DNA from: Phytophthora sp. 'mugwort'
Lineage: Eukaryota; Oomycota; Peronosporomycetes; Peronosporales; Peronosporaceae
Direction: 5' to 3'
DNA length: 64,000 bases
Assembly: GCA_033558025.1 (NCBI GenBank)
Contig: JAUCEF010000001.1
Location: 2,604,001 to 2,668,000 of the forward strand
This document shows, in pieces, positions 10,437 through 21,739 of this stretch; positions within the stretch are counted from its first letter, which is position 1, and the number at the start of each line of letters is the position of its first letter. Below the pieces are notes generated by a model that saw only the letters and a list, made by a program, of their open reading frames with translations, searched no databases and was not told the DNA's origin. The position numbers and the translations under genes are program-made.

Positions 10437-12218
10437 TTACATGGAGTCGCTGCGCTTGAGCATTAGACTCTCGTAGCGAGGTGGCATCGAGTCGGTAGGG
10501 ACGCAGCGCGGATTGCGGCGCGGTGAGAGGCTGTACCGAGGAGAAAGAGGCGAAAACTCGGATGCTGCTGTAGGGGAGAGTGAAAAGTTAGAGCGGAAGC
10601 CCTCTCGAGCCGTCTTGGGGGTCGGTAACTGCTTGCTCCACGGCACCACGATCCACTCGACTGCGGGCAGCTTGAGAAAATCACGGACACGGGGTTCCGC
10701 AGTAAGAGGAATCTCTTGGTCGAGAACACCTTGGAAGTTCAAGCGAAGCACACGCTCGAGGAAAAGCTGCAGATAGGCGGCTCGCTTCTCAAGGAAGCTG
10801 GCGGAGAGATAGCGGAAGAAAGTCTTGGGTGGGAGCAGCTTGCGGATCTGCAGTGAAGGCACTTTCTCCTCAAGTGCCAGAGCTAATTCGTCAAACTCAG
10901 AGTAGCGACGATCAACGGTTGTCACTTCCAACTCTCCGTTCACGTAGAAGATCACACTGATGGCAAACTTGGCGACGCCATCCAGAACCATTACACTGGA
11001 AATCTCAACTGTGAATGAGCCGTCATTCGGCATCTCGTCCAACCAGTAACAGGGATCGATGAAGCGAACACATTTGCCAGATCCCGACCGATTGAGACTG
11101 CTGTTTGATCGCATTAACGGACCAAAATCGCCGCAAGTGCTGCCGTTTTCGTATGCGCGACCGAGCACACGAGAAAAGGCTTCCTCGCGGGGGGATCGTC
11201 TCGTGGCGTACCATTTGCTGTAGAAACTCCCATCCGTTGACATGTTGACGTCGATATCCAGCCAGGCGCTAGGCAGTACCGGCCGATTGCCGCCGTCTTG
11301 GCCTTCAATTCGAGCGTCACATGAGCTCGTTGCGACAATTGTTTGCTCGCCAAAGCTAAGCGTGAGACCGAGGAAGTCACGTATCCGCACATTGGTTGAG
11401 ACGGGATCTATCAGCGTCACCAGTGCGTTGAAGCCGATCTCGGTGATCTGCATTACGAAACTCAAGAACTGAATGACCTCGTCGCCGTACTCATTGAGAG
11501 CCCGCTGCTTCGGGGTCGTGATGAGGCGTGTTCCATGCGTAGGCATCTTCTCTGCCAAGCGATGACCAAGATACTGAAGCGACAGCGCCTCCGTCAGTTG
11601 GACGATCTCCTGTTGTGTTCGCTCTACATACGAAACGTAGTACTGCCGCTTCGAGGCTGGCTTGATGCGCGAGCCATCGCAGATGGATCTGGCGCAGCAG
11701 CACATGACCGCAATTCGGAAACAGATCTCACCGTTATCCAGAAACACCGACGACATCTTGATCGTGAAGTCGCCAGGCGACGCAAACGCCGGCGACCACG
11801 AATTGGGCTGGCAGAAGACGCGACACAGACCTTCGTGCATCTCCGGGAGCTCGATCTCGTCCAGGTCAACATTAGGCAGCGCCGGCAGCGCGAGACTCCT
11901 GCTCTTGCGAACTTTCTGCGTGTGTGGATCGGGCGTGTTGACGATTTCCATTAGTGCCGACGGAACGTTGCTCTCCAGCGAATCTGCCGTGCCCGTCGAC
12001 CGTACTTGAGCCACCATGTTGTCGTAGTTACGCATCACTCGCTCGAGTTGAGTCGTCTGAGCCACTGGAGAAGGCCGTTGGAGCGCTGCCGAGGACGCGC
12101 GCTTCTCCAAGAAGGTCTCGTACGCGAGTCGCTTGCTTTCCGTCGATTGTAGTGTCATGGGCTTGACGACAGTTGGGGTGGAAGGCGCCGCACCTTTGCC
12201 GCAGGGCAAGGACAGCAT
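10437..12218 (-). CDS. Double PX-domain protein, 593 aa
   Basis: Intron-free ORF; the first in-frame ATG is 12218. The first PX-like module (about residues 150-285) is divergent: its strands and R-D-F-L-G-L end are visible, but the basic R-R-Y-S motif is replaced by R-Q-Y-Y. The second (about 398-518) is canonical, with the phosphoinositide-binding R-R-Y-S-E-F and L-P-P-K-T-F motifs and a closing R-V-R-D-F-L-K-L. Linker and tail are Ser/Pro/Arg-rich. PX domains bind PI3P and related lipids on endosomes, so a role in membrane traffic is likely; no catalytic domain is seen. The gene is divergent from the four-TM gene. Confidence 0.75.
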   Translation of the reverse strand: MLSLPCGKGAAPSTPTVVKPMTLQSTESKRLAYETFLEKRASSAALQRPSPVAQTTQLERVMRNYDNMVAQVRSTGTADSLESNVPSALMEIVNTPDPHTQKVRKSRSLALPALPNVDLDEIELPEMHEGLCRVFCQPNSWSPAFASPGDFTIKMSSVFLDNGEICFRIAVMCCCARSICDGSRIKPASKRQYYVSYVERTQQEIVQLTEALSLQYLGHRLAEKMPTHGTRLITTPKQRALNEYGDEVIQFLSFVMQITEIGFNALVTLIDPVSTNVRIRDFLGLTLSFGEQTIVATSSCDARIEGQDGGNRPVLPSAWLDIDVNMSTDGSFYSKWYATRRSPREEAFSRVLGRAYENGSTCGDFGPLMRSNSSLNRSGSGKCVRFIDPCYWLDEMPNDGSFTVEISSVMVLDGVAKFAISVIFYVNGELEVTTVDRRYSEFDELALALEEKVPSLQIRKLLPPKTFFRYLSASFLEKRAAYLQLFLERVLRLNFQGVLDQEIPLTAEPRVRDFLKLPAVEWIVVPWSKQLPTPKTAREGFRSNFSLSPTAASEFSPLSPRYSLSPRRNPRCVPTDSMPPRYESLMLKRSDSM

Positions 12219-12858
12219 GGCCCAAGTCACACCCACCGCCCACGTGGCGGTTGACAAGAAGCCAAAAAGAAAAGTGCGGTGAGAACCCGCGCCTTTTTCG
12301 AGAAAGGCAACAGGGATATGTTTAGCGTCTAAATTGATCTACGATCCAAATCAACTCTTAGGGACCGAATTAGCATCGACGCTCGATGGGCTACTGGTAA
12401 ACCGAGCGTGCGTCTGACAGAGGCGGCACGAGCCCAGGCAAGATCCATTCACAATATTTTGCCACAATAACCGACCGCAGCGCAGCGAAATCTCCGCCCG
12501 CGCTGGCAAACTTGGCAGCATAGCATGTTACAACCAGTGGTTGTCAACCACACACGACTACAGCACTCCAATCTGGCCATGGCAATCTCTCGATACATTG
12601 GGCTTCTGCCAGGTGACGAGTGCCAAACAGGAAGCTGTCGCGGCCAGGTTTTGTTTTTGTCAGCTTGACAAATTGGCAGCACCGAAGAGCCCATGGGTGC
12701 GAATCAGCCGCTATCTACAACGCTTGACTGCACTATGGTCGAGTGTGACGTTCTGCAGCTTTAGATTCGAAGTGGATAGTCATTCCCAGACCGACCGTCT
12801 AGCTAGACTAGCTCTGAAGCTCAAGAAGAAGAAGAAGAAGAAGAAGATTTCTAGGTCT
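12219..12858. other. Divergent intergenic region with GAA microsatellite
   Basis: 640 bases between the PX gene (minus) and the claudin-like gene (plus). An open frame runs from about 12541 into the plus gene, but it starts without homology and ends in poly-Lys from the microsatellite, so I take it as 5' UTR. Confidence 0.45.
12823..12846. repeat. AAG trinucleotide microsatellite, 8 units
   Basis: Eight perfect AAG units directly upstream of the start codon of the four-TM gene; a likely polymorphic marker or 5' UTR purine tract. Confidence 0.9.
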
Positions 12859-13601
12859 ATGATGGCTTGCTCGTGCGCGGGGCTCGTGTCGCTGATTGTC
12901 TTGTTCGTGGCCGTGGCGCTTAACGTCGTGGCCTTCTCGCTGCCACTTTGGACTACAAGCACGACCGTCACCGAGTCACTCGAAAATACATTAGACAGCT
13001 CCGACTTTGCCGCGGGTATATGGGGCTTCTGCACGGACGTCAAGTTCTCCTCAGACAGCAACGGGGCAACGCCAGCGTCAGCTTAGACCACTGTTACCTC
13101 TTCCACACGTCCTCCAAGTACGACGTCACCGACGTGGACTCCAGCCTCATGGCCAACATTCCTGACTACAGCGTGCGACGGCTACAGCCGCGCCGCCGAC
13201 GTGAGCGACGCCATGCAGCTTGAATACGCCACCATGCTGGCCACCACGGCGGGCATGGACGCCATGCAGTTCCTCAACGAGTCCTGCGGCGCTCTGGGCA
13301 CGGCCACTCTGGCCTTCGGAAGCATCAGCATGAGCGCGGGGGTGCTGTCCTTCGTGTCGTTAGCGCTTGGCATCTCACATTCTGCAAGAAACGCTCCATC
13401 TTCGTGCTCGGTGGCAAGATCTTTGGGATTGCACTAGTGACGACGATTCTCATGTTCGCGCTGTGGATCCCGCAGGCGCATCCGCTCGGCAAGGTCGACG
13501 ACGTCACACTCAATGGGTCATTCATCCTGGCCGTGATCAGTACCGTGCTCTACATGATCGCGTCGGGACTGGTGTCACGTCACGCAGCGATCAAGGGGTA
13601 G
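12859..13601 (+). pseudogene. Four-TM claudin/PMP22-like membrane protein with three frame changes
   Basis: Protein-like sequence runs from ATG 12859 to TAG 13601 but needs three single-base frame changes. One base is missing in the G run near 13062-13066. One base is extra near 13174 (after D-Y-S, before C-D-G). One base is missing near 13374 (before T-F-C-K-K-R). Four hydrophobic segments are visible: residues 5-30, and those around the L-A-F-G-S, F-G-I-A-L-V-T-T and F-I-L-A-V-I-S-T motifs. A W-G-F-C and C-Y-L-F pair in the first outer loop recalls the W...C...C signature of claudin-like tetraspan proteins. It is either a recent pseudogene or a gene damaged by sequencing errors; the changes look like single-base indels, one in a homopolymer. 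Confidence 0.6.
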
Positions 13602-13864
13602 TTAAACATGCGGCTTCTCGCAGATTTTAGGGTGATATCGCCGAGATTTATGAATTGCGAACATGTCTTCGCTTTGATTGCAAACAAGAAATAACTATTT
13701 GTAGTTGATCGATCATACGCCATGTACTATATGGAAAATTGCCATTGGCGATGGCAACAACTTGTCAGCCGACCAATTTCTTCTATTTTTCCACTGGATC
13801 TCATCGCGATCTTCCAGCACTTTTGAGTCAAAAGTTTGACAAGCGAACATTAGACTAATCTGGC

Positions 13865-15325
13865 ATGTATCGACTGCTTATCGTCTTGGTACTCTGCGTG
13901 GTTTCTGCCTCAGGTGCTGCCGCCTCCGACGTTGAGAATGGAGATGTCAGTGCATTACTTCAACAAGACAAGCTGCTGATGGGGCTGCGTGTGCTGTATC
14001 CGGAGCCGAATGCACAGTACAAGTCTCCGCTGGTTTTCCGCTTCCAGATGGTCACACCTGACTTCAGTAGGCTGATGGCGTCATACACTGGTCTCCGTTG
14101 GTTGTGTCTGCAGGTTGATGATACTTGGCGCCGCTGCATCCCCATCGAGAGCGGGACGCTCATCATCGAGTCGATGGAGGCTGGCAACCACACGGCGCGC
14201 CTAGTCATGCTCGACTCAGCGACGCCGGAGACTGGAGAAAGGATAGTACAGTCGGAGGACGTGACGTTTACGGTTTTAAGCGACGAGGACTTTGCAGCTT
14301 CTTTGAACCAGCAGCGCCTTGACGACTTAGCGCTGTTTGGATCTGAGGTGAGAGACGCAGAGAAAATGAACGTCGTGGAGTGGTATCGACTGAGGCAGAG
14401 TGAAGGAGGAGACAAAGCAGCAAGCTATGCGACGCATGAACTCGATGCTGCCACCGGCGAGGCGAGACCAATTGGTGACGATAAGACAGCTATCTCGAAC
14501 GGTAGTCCAACTAATCCACCCCTGCTGGTCATCGGAGTGAAGACTAGGGTCATCGATGGGTTTCCGTTCCGACAGGCTATCCGCCAGACCTGGGCCAACA
14601 AAGCGAGCTTACCACAAAATATTCGCGTACTCTTTGCTGGCTGTCGAGTTCCAGCGGACGCAAACGAGGAAGTTCGCGAGGCTATAGCGTACGAACAAAA
14701 GGTTAACGGCGGAGATTTACTAACGGACATCCTGGACTGTGAAGATTCGTACGCGACGCTGCCACAAAAAGTAAAGGAGTTTCTGCACTACGTGGGGACT
14801 GATCATGTACTACGACGGGCTACATACGTCATGATAGCCGACGAGGACGTGTACGTGCGGACTAGCGACTTCGCGGAGCAACTCGCTGCCTTAGGACCTC
14901 TCACTGATCTTTATGCTGGCCACGTGAAGGAAGGCAACGGGTTCCTTCCAGAGCGAGATCCGCAGCGACGATACTACCTGCCTGAATCGGTGTACCCGCT
15001 AGACGAGTTCCCCCCTTTTGCATGGGGCCCGCACTACCTCATGTCGATGGACGTCGTCGAGTTCATCGCGTACAATCGTGACGAATTGCAAGGCCTCGGT
15101 TGCCTTGACGATGTGACCATAGCATTGTGGCTTCTGGCTATACAGGTCCATCCGCAGCACTTAGATCAATTCCAGAACCTGCGTGAGACGCCCTGCACGA
15201 ACGAGCTTCTCGCATACGCAGACTTGGGGCCATCTGCGATGCGAATCATCCACAACAACCTGAAGTCAGGACGTGAGTTTTGCCACGGCTTCAACTCGCA
15301 CACGTGGGATAAAGATGCCAAGTAG
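13865..15325 (+). CDS. GT31 (beta-1,3-galactosyltransferase-like) glycosyltransferase, 486 aa
   Basis: Intact intron-free ORF. Residues 1-20 form a signal peptide or anchor. A roughly 200-residue N-terminal region holds a beta-rich module shared with the other GT31 copies here. The GT31 domain follows: F-R-Q-A-I-R-Q-T-W (235-243), V-L-F-A-G-C, C-E-D-S-Y, the metal-binding D-E-D (326-328) in M-I-A-D-E-D-V-Y, W-G-P-H-Y and D-D-V-T-I-A-L-W. GT31 enzymes transfer Gal or GlcNAc in beta-1,3 linkage to glycoproteins in the Golgi, usually with Mn2+; the donor here is unknown. It is the left end of a GT31 cluster whose second member is destroyed by transposons and whose third lies at 40834. Confidence 0.85.
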   Translation: MYRLLIVLVLCVVSASGAAASDVENGDVSALLQQDKLLMGLRVLYPEPNAQYKSPLVFRFQMVTPDFSRLMASYTGLRWLCLQVDDTWRRCIPIESGTLIIESMEAGNHTARLVMLDSATPETGERIVQSEDVTFTVLSDEDFAASLNQQRLDDLALFGSEVRDAEKMNVVEWYRLRQSEGGDKAASYATHELDAATGEARPIGDDKTAISNGSPTNPPLLVIGVKTRVIDGFPFRQAIRQTWANKASLPQNIRVLFAGCRVPADANEEVREAIAYEQKVNGGDLLTDILDCEDSYATLPQKVKEFLHYVGTDHVLRRATYVMIADEDVYVRTSDFAEQLAALGPLTDLYAGHVKEGNGFLPERDPQRRYYLPESVYPLDEFPPFAWGPHYLMSMDVVEFIAYNRDELQGLGCLDDVTIALWLLAIQVHPQHLDQFQNLRETPCTNELLAYADLGPSAMRIIHNNLKSGREFCHGFNSHTWDKDAK

Positions 15326-16005
15326 GTTTGTACCAATGAAATGCAAAAACTAAGATAACGTCTGAAGTAAACAAAGCAAACTTAGTTGTACAAATAGTGA
15401 CGAATCCATCTTGTTCTGGCATTCCTCCTCTCGGCTTCTCCTTCCCGTCGTCAAGCGTAAACGACCCTGTCACGTCCGTCGAGGTCGTCTACCCACTCGA
15501 TAGTGCAATCGAGAAGGCGTCGCTGACCTTCATAATGCAGATTAACATCGACCCTGATCAAGGGAGACGCTTTCCAGAGCAACAACGGAATGCATTTGTA
15601 CATGTGATCTGATTGAGGCAGCGAAGAAAATTACAACTACGTGCTCACAAAAACAAAAATTGACGGGCCTGAAGTGGGGATTGAGCACCATTCCCCGGGG
15701 AAATTTAGTGCCTGTGCATATGTTGCAATTAATGCACAAGGTGTATTATCCGCTGATGACCGTTACTGGCAATCGAAGATAGTCTACTTCTCAGTGGTAT
15801 CCGATGCGGGTTTTAAGGCTCAGATTGCCTGTCAGACACAAGAAAAAGGAAAACAATTCCCGGTTATAACATTACCATCGTCGAGTGAGCAGTGCAACAG
15901 CAGCGTCTCCAGGAGGATAAAGTCCTCCAGCATCTCGCGCAAGATCCAGAGTCGCACTTGGCGAATCAAAATGGAGAAGAGTTGACTCTTGTAGTAGGGA
16001 TCAAG

Positions 16006-16345
16006 TGTAACGGGGTTACATGAGGTGTACCCAAGAACACTAAGTGATGTAGCTAAACATCACTATGACGTCGATGGTAATGACGTCATGGATAGGTACC
16101 ACAGATATGGTAAACGACCTCAGAGCCACTCAATAGGATAACATCTAGGGAACTTTATAGGTGACTAACAGTTAGTATGTAGACGCATTAAAAGGGGTCA
16201 CCTATAAATATGTTCAGTCTTAATTCTACCTAATTTTGGTAACCGTCCCACAGGCCAGGGTCTAGTAAACTGCCATTCACTGAGAGTTTGTATACTCTCC
16301 GCAAGTCACACTTCCTGTGCGCAAGGTGTTGTGTGCCCCGTCACA
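16006..16345 (+). repeat. Solo LTR, 340 bp, with 5-bp TSD TCAAG
   Basis: Starts TGTAACGGGG and ends CCCCGTCACA, a near-perfect terminal inverted repeat of the TG...CA type. It is flanked by TCAAG at 16001-16005 and 16346-16350. A TATA-like CTATAAATA near 16203 indicates plus orientation. No internal domain is present, so it is a recombined Ty3/Gypsy-type solo LTR inside the GT31 pseudogene. Confidence 0.85.
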
Positions 16346-16457
16346 TCAAGACAGCAGCCACGACAAATTTTGCATGTACATGGGCCTGCAAAGAGGTACT
16401 GCCTGTTCGTGTTTCTTCATAGGATGCCGACTATTTGCCAAGATGGGAGACAGTAAC

Positions 16458-16650
16458 TGTATCAGATAGTACGGTAGGACTGTCAGTAGCCATATCTTAC
16501 TAGAAGGGATACCATTTAATAAAGGGGCTCTCAGCCAAGCATCTGGCTGAGAGCAGTTTGGTCGGGGAGACCAGCACTTTTGCTTTCTCCCCGCCAGCCC
16601 CCCGCAACCTCTCCTTCCTCTTCCTCGCAAACTAGGGCCATCTTGATTCA
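16458..16650 (+). repeat. 5' LTR of Gypsy-A
   Basis: 193 bp, TG...CA ended; pairs with 22877-23069. Contains the duplicated hairpin-like CAGCCAAGC / TGGCTGAGAG segment seen in both copies. Confidence 0.9.
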
Positions 16651-16683
16651 CTGGTAGCACTTGTTGGTCAGGACTCAACGACT

Positions 16684-17578
16684 ATGGCCCCTGCGACGCG
16701 GAAAACGACACGGACGCGCTAGCCGCGGAGGGAGAAAGGCAAACCGAGCTAGAAGCGCAACTCGCACAGTTCCGTGCCGAGATTACGGCTCTCTAAGATA
16801 ATAACCAAGAATCGCGCCTGCCTCGGGCCGAGTCGAAGCCTCAAGTCCCGGGCGGGTTACACAAGTTCAAGGGGAAGCGCGACGAAGACGTACGCCAGTG
16901 GCTGTTCCAAGTGAAGACTCTGTGCCGCATCAACAGCAATGACGCCACAGACGACAACGACACGCTGCCTGCGACCTACTGTCGTGGAGGAACCCCCATC
17001 AGGATGATTCTTGTTCTGGGCCTCGAGGACGCCCGCGGAGAAGCAGACGAGGAACCAGTTTACCCATGACGCCCTCACGCACTTTGAAGCGTCCAACTAC
17101 CAAGCGGTGATGCGACAGAAACTGCGTGGACTCCGTCAGGTTAGCGACATCGAGGAGTACAATGGGAAGTACTCGTCACTGATTTTCGCGTTGAGGACAT
17201 GAGCGAAGTCGACCAAGGCAGCTACTACTGTGACGGCCTAAAGCGTGCGACTCAAGCCTACGTCAAACTTCAGAACGCGACGGCGCTGAGCGAGAAGACG
17301 GACCAAGCCGCCAAGTACGAGATGACCCACTTCGGTGATGAGCAAAAGTTCGGTCGCGAGGAGCCGGGGCGCGAACAACGCTTCCGTATCCAAGCCCGCT
17401 CGAGTACGTTTGGGGACAAGAAGCCATTCAACAAGCGTTCGTAAAACCTGGTCACTACGCTCCCGCTGAGCAGACCGAGGATGTACCTGTGTGCTTCTAC
17501 TGCAAGAAACCAGGTCACTTCAAGCGCGACTGCAAGAAACTCAAGAGCGACCAGGAAAACGAGAAGGCACGTCAGTAA
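16684..17578 (+). pseudogene. gag of Gypsy-A with CCHC zinc knuckle
   Basis: Frames broken by stops and shifts encode a capsid-like helical region (about 16850-17300) and, at 17492-17533, a C-x2-C-x4-H-x4-C knuckle reading C-F-Y-C-K-K-P-G-H-F-K-R-D-C. Gag packages element RNA. Decayed; not functional as it stands. Confidence 0.8.
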
Positions 17579-17739
17579 CAGAGGGACCTGATGTGGCGAA
17601 GGCTAGCGTGGAAGATTTAACGGTAAACGAGACTACGTTGAATCTGCTTGTTGAAGACCTCTCGTCTATAATCGTGCGCCATTGTTCTCTGTGGATAGAC
17701 ACATAGAGCAGTGTGGGAACAAAATCGGTGCTAAGTTCT

Positions 17740-20700
17740 TACTTACTGCGGTGCTAGTACGGTATACGTGTCACACGAGTTTGTCAATGAAAACAATTTG
17801 AAGACACGCGTGTACGCGGAAAGAACGATCAAGGTGAAACTTGAAGACAACCAGATTGGTGAGGCCATCCTGGAGTTGGTGAAAATCATCGTCCAACTAG
17901 AAGGTGCACCAAGCTACCAGTGTCGCCGTAATATTCGACATTCCTGATGAATTCGACTGTGTTGTCGGGATGCCATTTTTCGTAGATGTATAACTAGAGA
18001 TAGATTGAAAACGTCGATGCTTCAAGAAGGGCGTCTCAGATGGAACCTCAACGATGGAAACTTCAACCCCCTGCGGGAAGTGCAGCCAGGTTAATGGTTC
18101 TGGGCTTCGTGATGCTGTGGGCAGCGAAAGCACTTCGGCAATATGCCGCGATCCCTGTCGAGCCGCCGTGCCAGAAACGCAGCTGGAGTGCGAAGTGGAT
18201 GACGTTGAAAGACCAAGTGAGGACGTGAGGATTTTCTTTTGAACAGAGAGAAGAAAAACGCCAAAACAGAGGCGATGTTTACTCTTGGAGTGGTCGATTC
18301 GGACGGAATCGAGACCAAGTACATTACAAGGAAGAAGCTGGAGAAATTTCTACGATTGCCTGCGAAGGACGCCCCCGAGCACGACTTTATGATAGTTCTC
18401 TCGAACGACACGATCAAGCAGATTGAGCGAGATTTTAGACGCAACGACGAACCCGACAATGTTGATTCGGAGAAGGCTAAGCGTTTCTTGAGTACGGACG
18501 GGGAATCGTTCAAGAAGAATCCGGTATACTCGATTCTTGTCGAGTATAAGGACAATGTGTTCAAGCCCGAGCTACCTGATGGACTTTCAATGGAGCGCGG
18601 CATCGAACACTATATTGATGTGGAGGACCCTAATGTCGCGATGTACCGACAGCAGTGGCGTCTCTCACCCGAGCAGAAGGAGACGATCGACAAGTGGGTA
18701 CGCGACATGGTTAGCGCAAAGGCTAGATCCGACCCAGTATCAGTCCACATGCGGCGCCAACATTTTGCGTGCGGAAGCCGGTCGGATGGCGCATCGTTCA
18801 TGACTACCGGTACCTGAACAGCAACACCGTTCACCAGAGGTGTATCGATCACTCGCAAGGATGATGTTTTCGACGGTATGACTGGCGCCTATTACTTCTC
18901 GTGTATGGACTTGATGTCGGCCTACCATCAAGTGCGGATGAAGATGGACTATGCCAAGTATACAGCGTTCCAAGCACCTAGTGGACTATACGAGTCTTTG
19001 GTGTTACCGATGGGTGTCAGCAACGCATCCGCGACAATGCATCGGTTGACGTCATCCTTGTTCAAGGATCTATCACACACACGCTCGTTCTACGATTATT
19101 TACGTTTTCATGAAGTCGAAGAACAATTGAAGTCGAAGAAGATCGATGAGCAGCTGCGAGCCCTTCGCAACGTGTTGGAGATTTTTAAAGAAGAACAAGC
19201 TGTATGTGAAGTTGTCAGTGTGCATTCTGTGCCGATGAGATTCCATGTCTGGGAGAATTCATCGGAAAGAACTGTGTTCGCGTCGATCCGGACAAGGTGC
19301 AGACGATTCGAGATTGGCCAGTACCTCGGACACGAGAGCAACTTCACAGTTTCCTTGGGTTAACGGGGTATGTGCAACGTTTCTGCGAGCGGTACGCGGA
19401 GTTGACTGCACCACTGTTTACACTACTCAAAAAAAGACTCAGAGGAACTCGAAGATCGCGTTCAACACTCTGCAGCTCAAGAACTTCAATGAGCTCAAGA
19501 AACGACTGTCGGATACGCCTGTGTTGCATTGACCGGACTTTACTCAGCGGATGCACTTACGAACGGACTGCCAGCCAGTTTGCTGTGGGAGTTGTGCTCT
19601 TCCAAGTCATCGGCGGCGTCGAGCGTCCCAATGCATTCACGAGCCGGAAGATGGAGCCGGCAGAGTTGAAGTACCCGACCACTACAGCAAGAGCTACTCG
19701 TCATCGTCAATGCTTTAGCTGCGTTCCCAATCTACTGCCTAGACAGACCGGTGATGGTCGAGACGGACCACAAGTCTCTCGAGGGAATCTCCTAGCAGAA
19801 AATGGCCACCCGACGGCTTGCGCGCTGGTATGATATTGTTGCGGAGTATAAACCGGTTTTCGCGTATCTACCGGGGGCCAAGAATGGTATCACAGACGCT
19901 CTCAGTCGACCACCTGATCTCCAGCCAGACACCAAGGAGTTAAACGACTTGTTAGTACCCAGTTTCAACGAGACAAGCTAACAACTACGTCTAGCATAGA
20001 TCAAGCCCACAAATGAATTGATCAAAGGATGTCACTGCTGGATATGCGAAGGACAAGATTATCCCGGGGATTCGACGCGCGATCACGAAACGAGATCAGC
20101 CGTCAAGAAAACGCGGGGTATCGGAAAAGCAGTACAAGCCTTATTTTGAGGAGAAGTCACTTGTATGGTATCAAGGCTCGACTCATGCCAAACCGCGGAC
20201 CATCGTCCCGAGCATTGTAGCGCTGAAACAACGCATCATTGCTGAGGTCCACGATTCTAACTACGGCGGACATTAAGGAACTGATCGCACATACCTAAAG
20301 CTTCAAGCTGACTGGTACGGGCCGCGAATGGTGCGTACGATGAAGAAGCACATCACAGACTGCGACGAACGCCGACGAAACAAGCCTCGCCTGTCACCAC
20401 CAGGACTCATGGAGCCACTGCAGATTCCAGATGAGCGGTGACGCTCTATCTCGATGGACTTCATCACAAACCTACCAGATATAAGAGCACAACTCGATCT
20501 GGGTTGTCGTGGATCGGCTGACCAAGCGCTCTCATTTCATCGCTACAACGAAGACGGTGTCGGCCTCAGAGGGTGGCCACACTTTTCATCGAGAACATTT
20601 GGAGACTCCATGGAATGCCCTAAGATATCGTTTCCGACCGGACACGAAGTTCATTTCGGGATTTTGGAGTCAAGTTTTTTTAAGAACGTCGGCACCAAGC

Positions 20701-21268
20701 TCAAGATGATGGTTGCATACCGAGCTCAGGGCGACGGTCAGACAGATCATACAAACCAGACACTCGAAGAATATCTTCGATGCTTCGTGTCACCGCGCCA
20801 AGATGATGGGACGTTCACCTCGCCAACGCGGAGTTTGCCATCAACTCACCGGTGAACTCAAGCATCAAAATGTTACCGTTCAAGGCTGACCTTGCCTACT
20901 TTTCGCACAGTCCAATCACTGCCGTCGCTGAGTCAATTCGACGAGGATTGCGTGGTGGGCGACGCCAAGGGACTAAAAGTTCACCAAACACCAAGAGGCA
21001 GTACTACGTCAGTGTCAAGAAGCGTTGGAGGAGGCCAAGCCCGTATGACAGATGTGCGCGACCGTGGTCGACAGGAACAAGCGTCCGAGGTCGGTGAACA
21101 GGTGTACCTCAGTACCAAGAACCACGACACTGCGCACACTGGTTTCCCAAACTCGCGCAAACTTGGTCCTACGTGGATTGGATCCTACTCGGTGATGCGC
21201 AAGGTTCACCAGCATGCCTACGAACTCAATTTACCACCAGCTGCATCCCGTGCTCAACCTGGATAGCT
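17740..21268 (+). pseudogene. pol (protease-RT-RNaseH-integrase) of Gypsy-A
   Basis: Protease remnant at about 17740-17900 (A-S-T-V-Y-V-S). Reverse transcriptase at about 18560-19100, with F-C-V-R-K-P upstream, M-D-L-M-S-A-Y-H-Q-V-R and L-P-M-G-V-S-N-A; the catalytic Y-x-D-D is damaged (F-Y-D-Y). RNase H remnant about 19530-19930. Integrase about 20230-21268, with the zinc region around 20340-20390 and S-M-D-F-I-T-N-L-P. Stops and frameshifts throughout. Order PR-RT-RH-IN is that of Ty3/Gypsy. Confidence 0.8.
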
Positions 21269-21739
21269 CAAGCCGTACGAGCCACCATCAAGACTTTCGC
21301 GGCCCCAACAAGTTATTCTACACGACGGAAGGATCGGGCAGATTGTGGAAGCTGTCGTCGATAAGCGACAGTGCAAGGGAGCCGTACAGTACCTCATTCG
21401 GTGAGTGGGTGAAGCAAAAGCGACATAGGAACCGCTCGAGAACCTGCAGCAAGTTACAGGCCTAATCCAGGTATTCGAAGCCAAGAGACCCAAGCGATCA
21501 AGAAAACGAAGACGGACAGAAGCACAGGACAGTAATGTTGCTCAGCGGACACGGCGACAACTCCAGACAACAGCGGGATAACCAGACAAGGTACTGTGCG
21601 AGCAGTACACAAAGCCAGGGACCAAGAATCGTTAATTTCGAGCTCGACAAACCCGGATCCAAATCTTGTTATTTTGGGCTTTCGGTATGCAAGGTTATTC
21701 TCAAGCCAAAGTTGAAGAATCAAAGAAGCTATTCGCGCT

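Noticed and set aside
12541..13086. 181-codon ORF read as one gene
   Set aside because: Its first 100 codons are 5' flank ending in a microsatellite poly-Lys; the membrane protein starts at 12859.
16006..16650. Taking 16006-16650 as one long 5' LTR of Gypsy-A
   Set aside because: The 3' LTR matches only 16458-16650; TSDs GTAAC and TCAAG show two separate insertions with 112 bases of GT31 pseudogene between.
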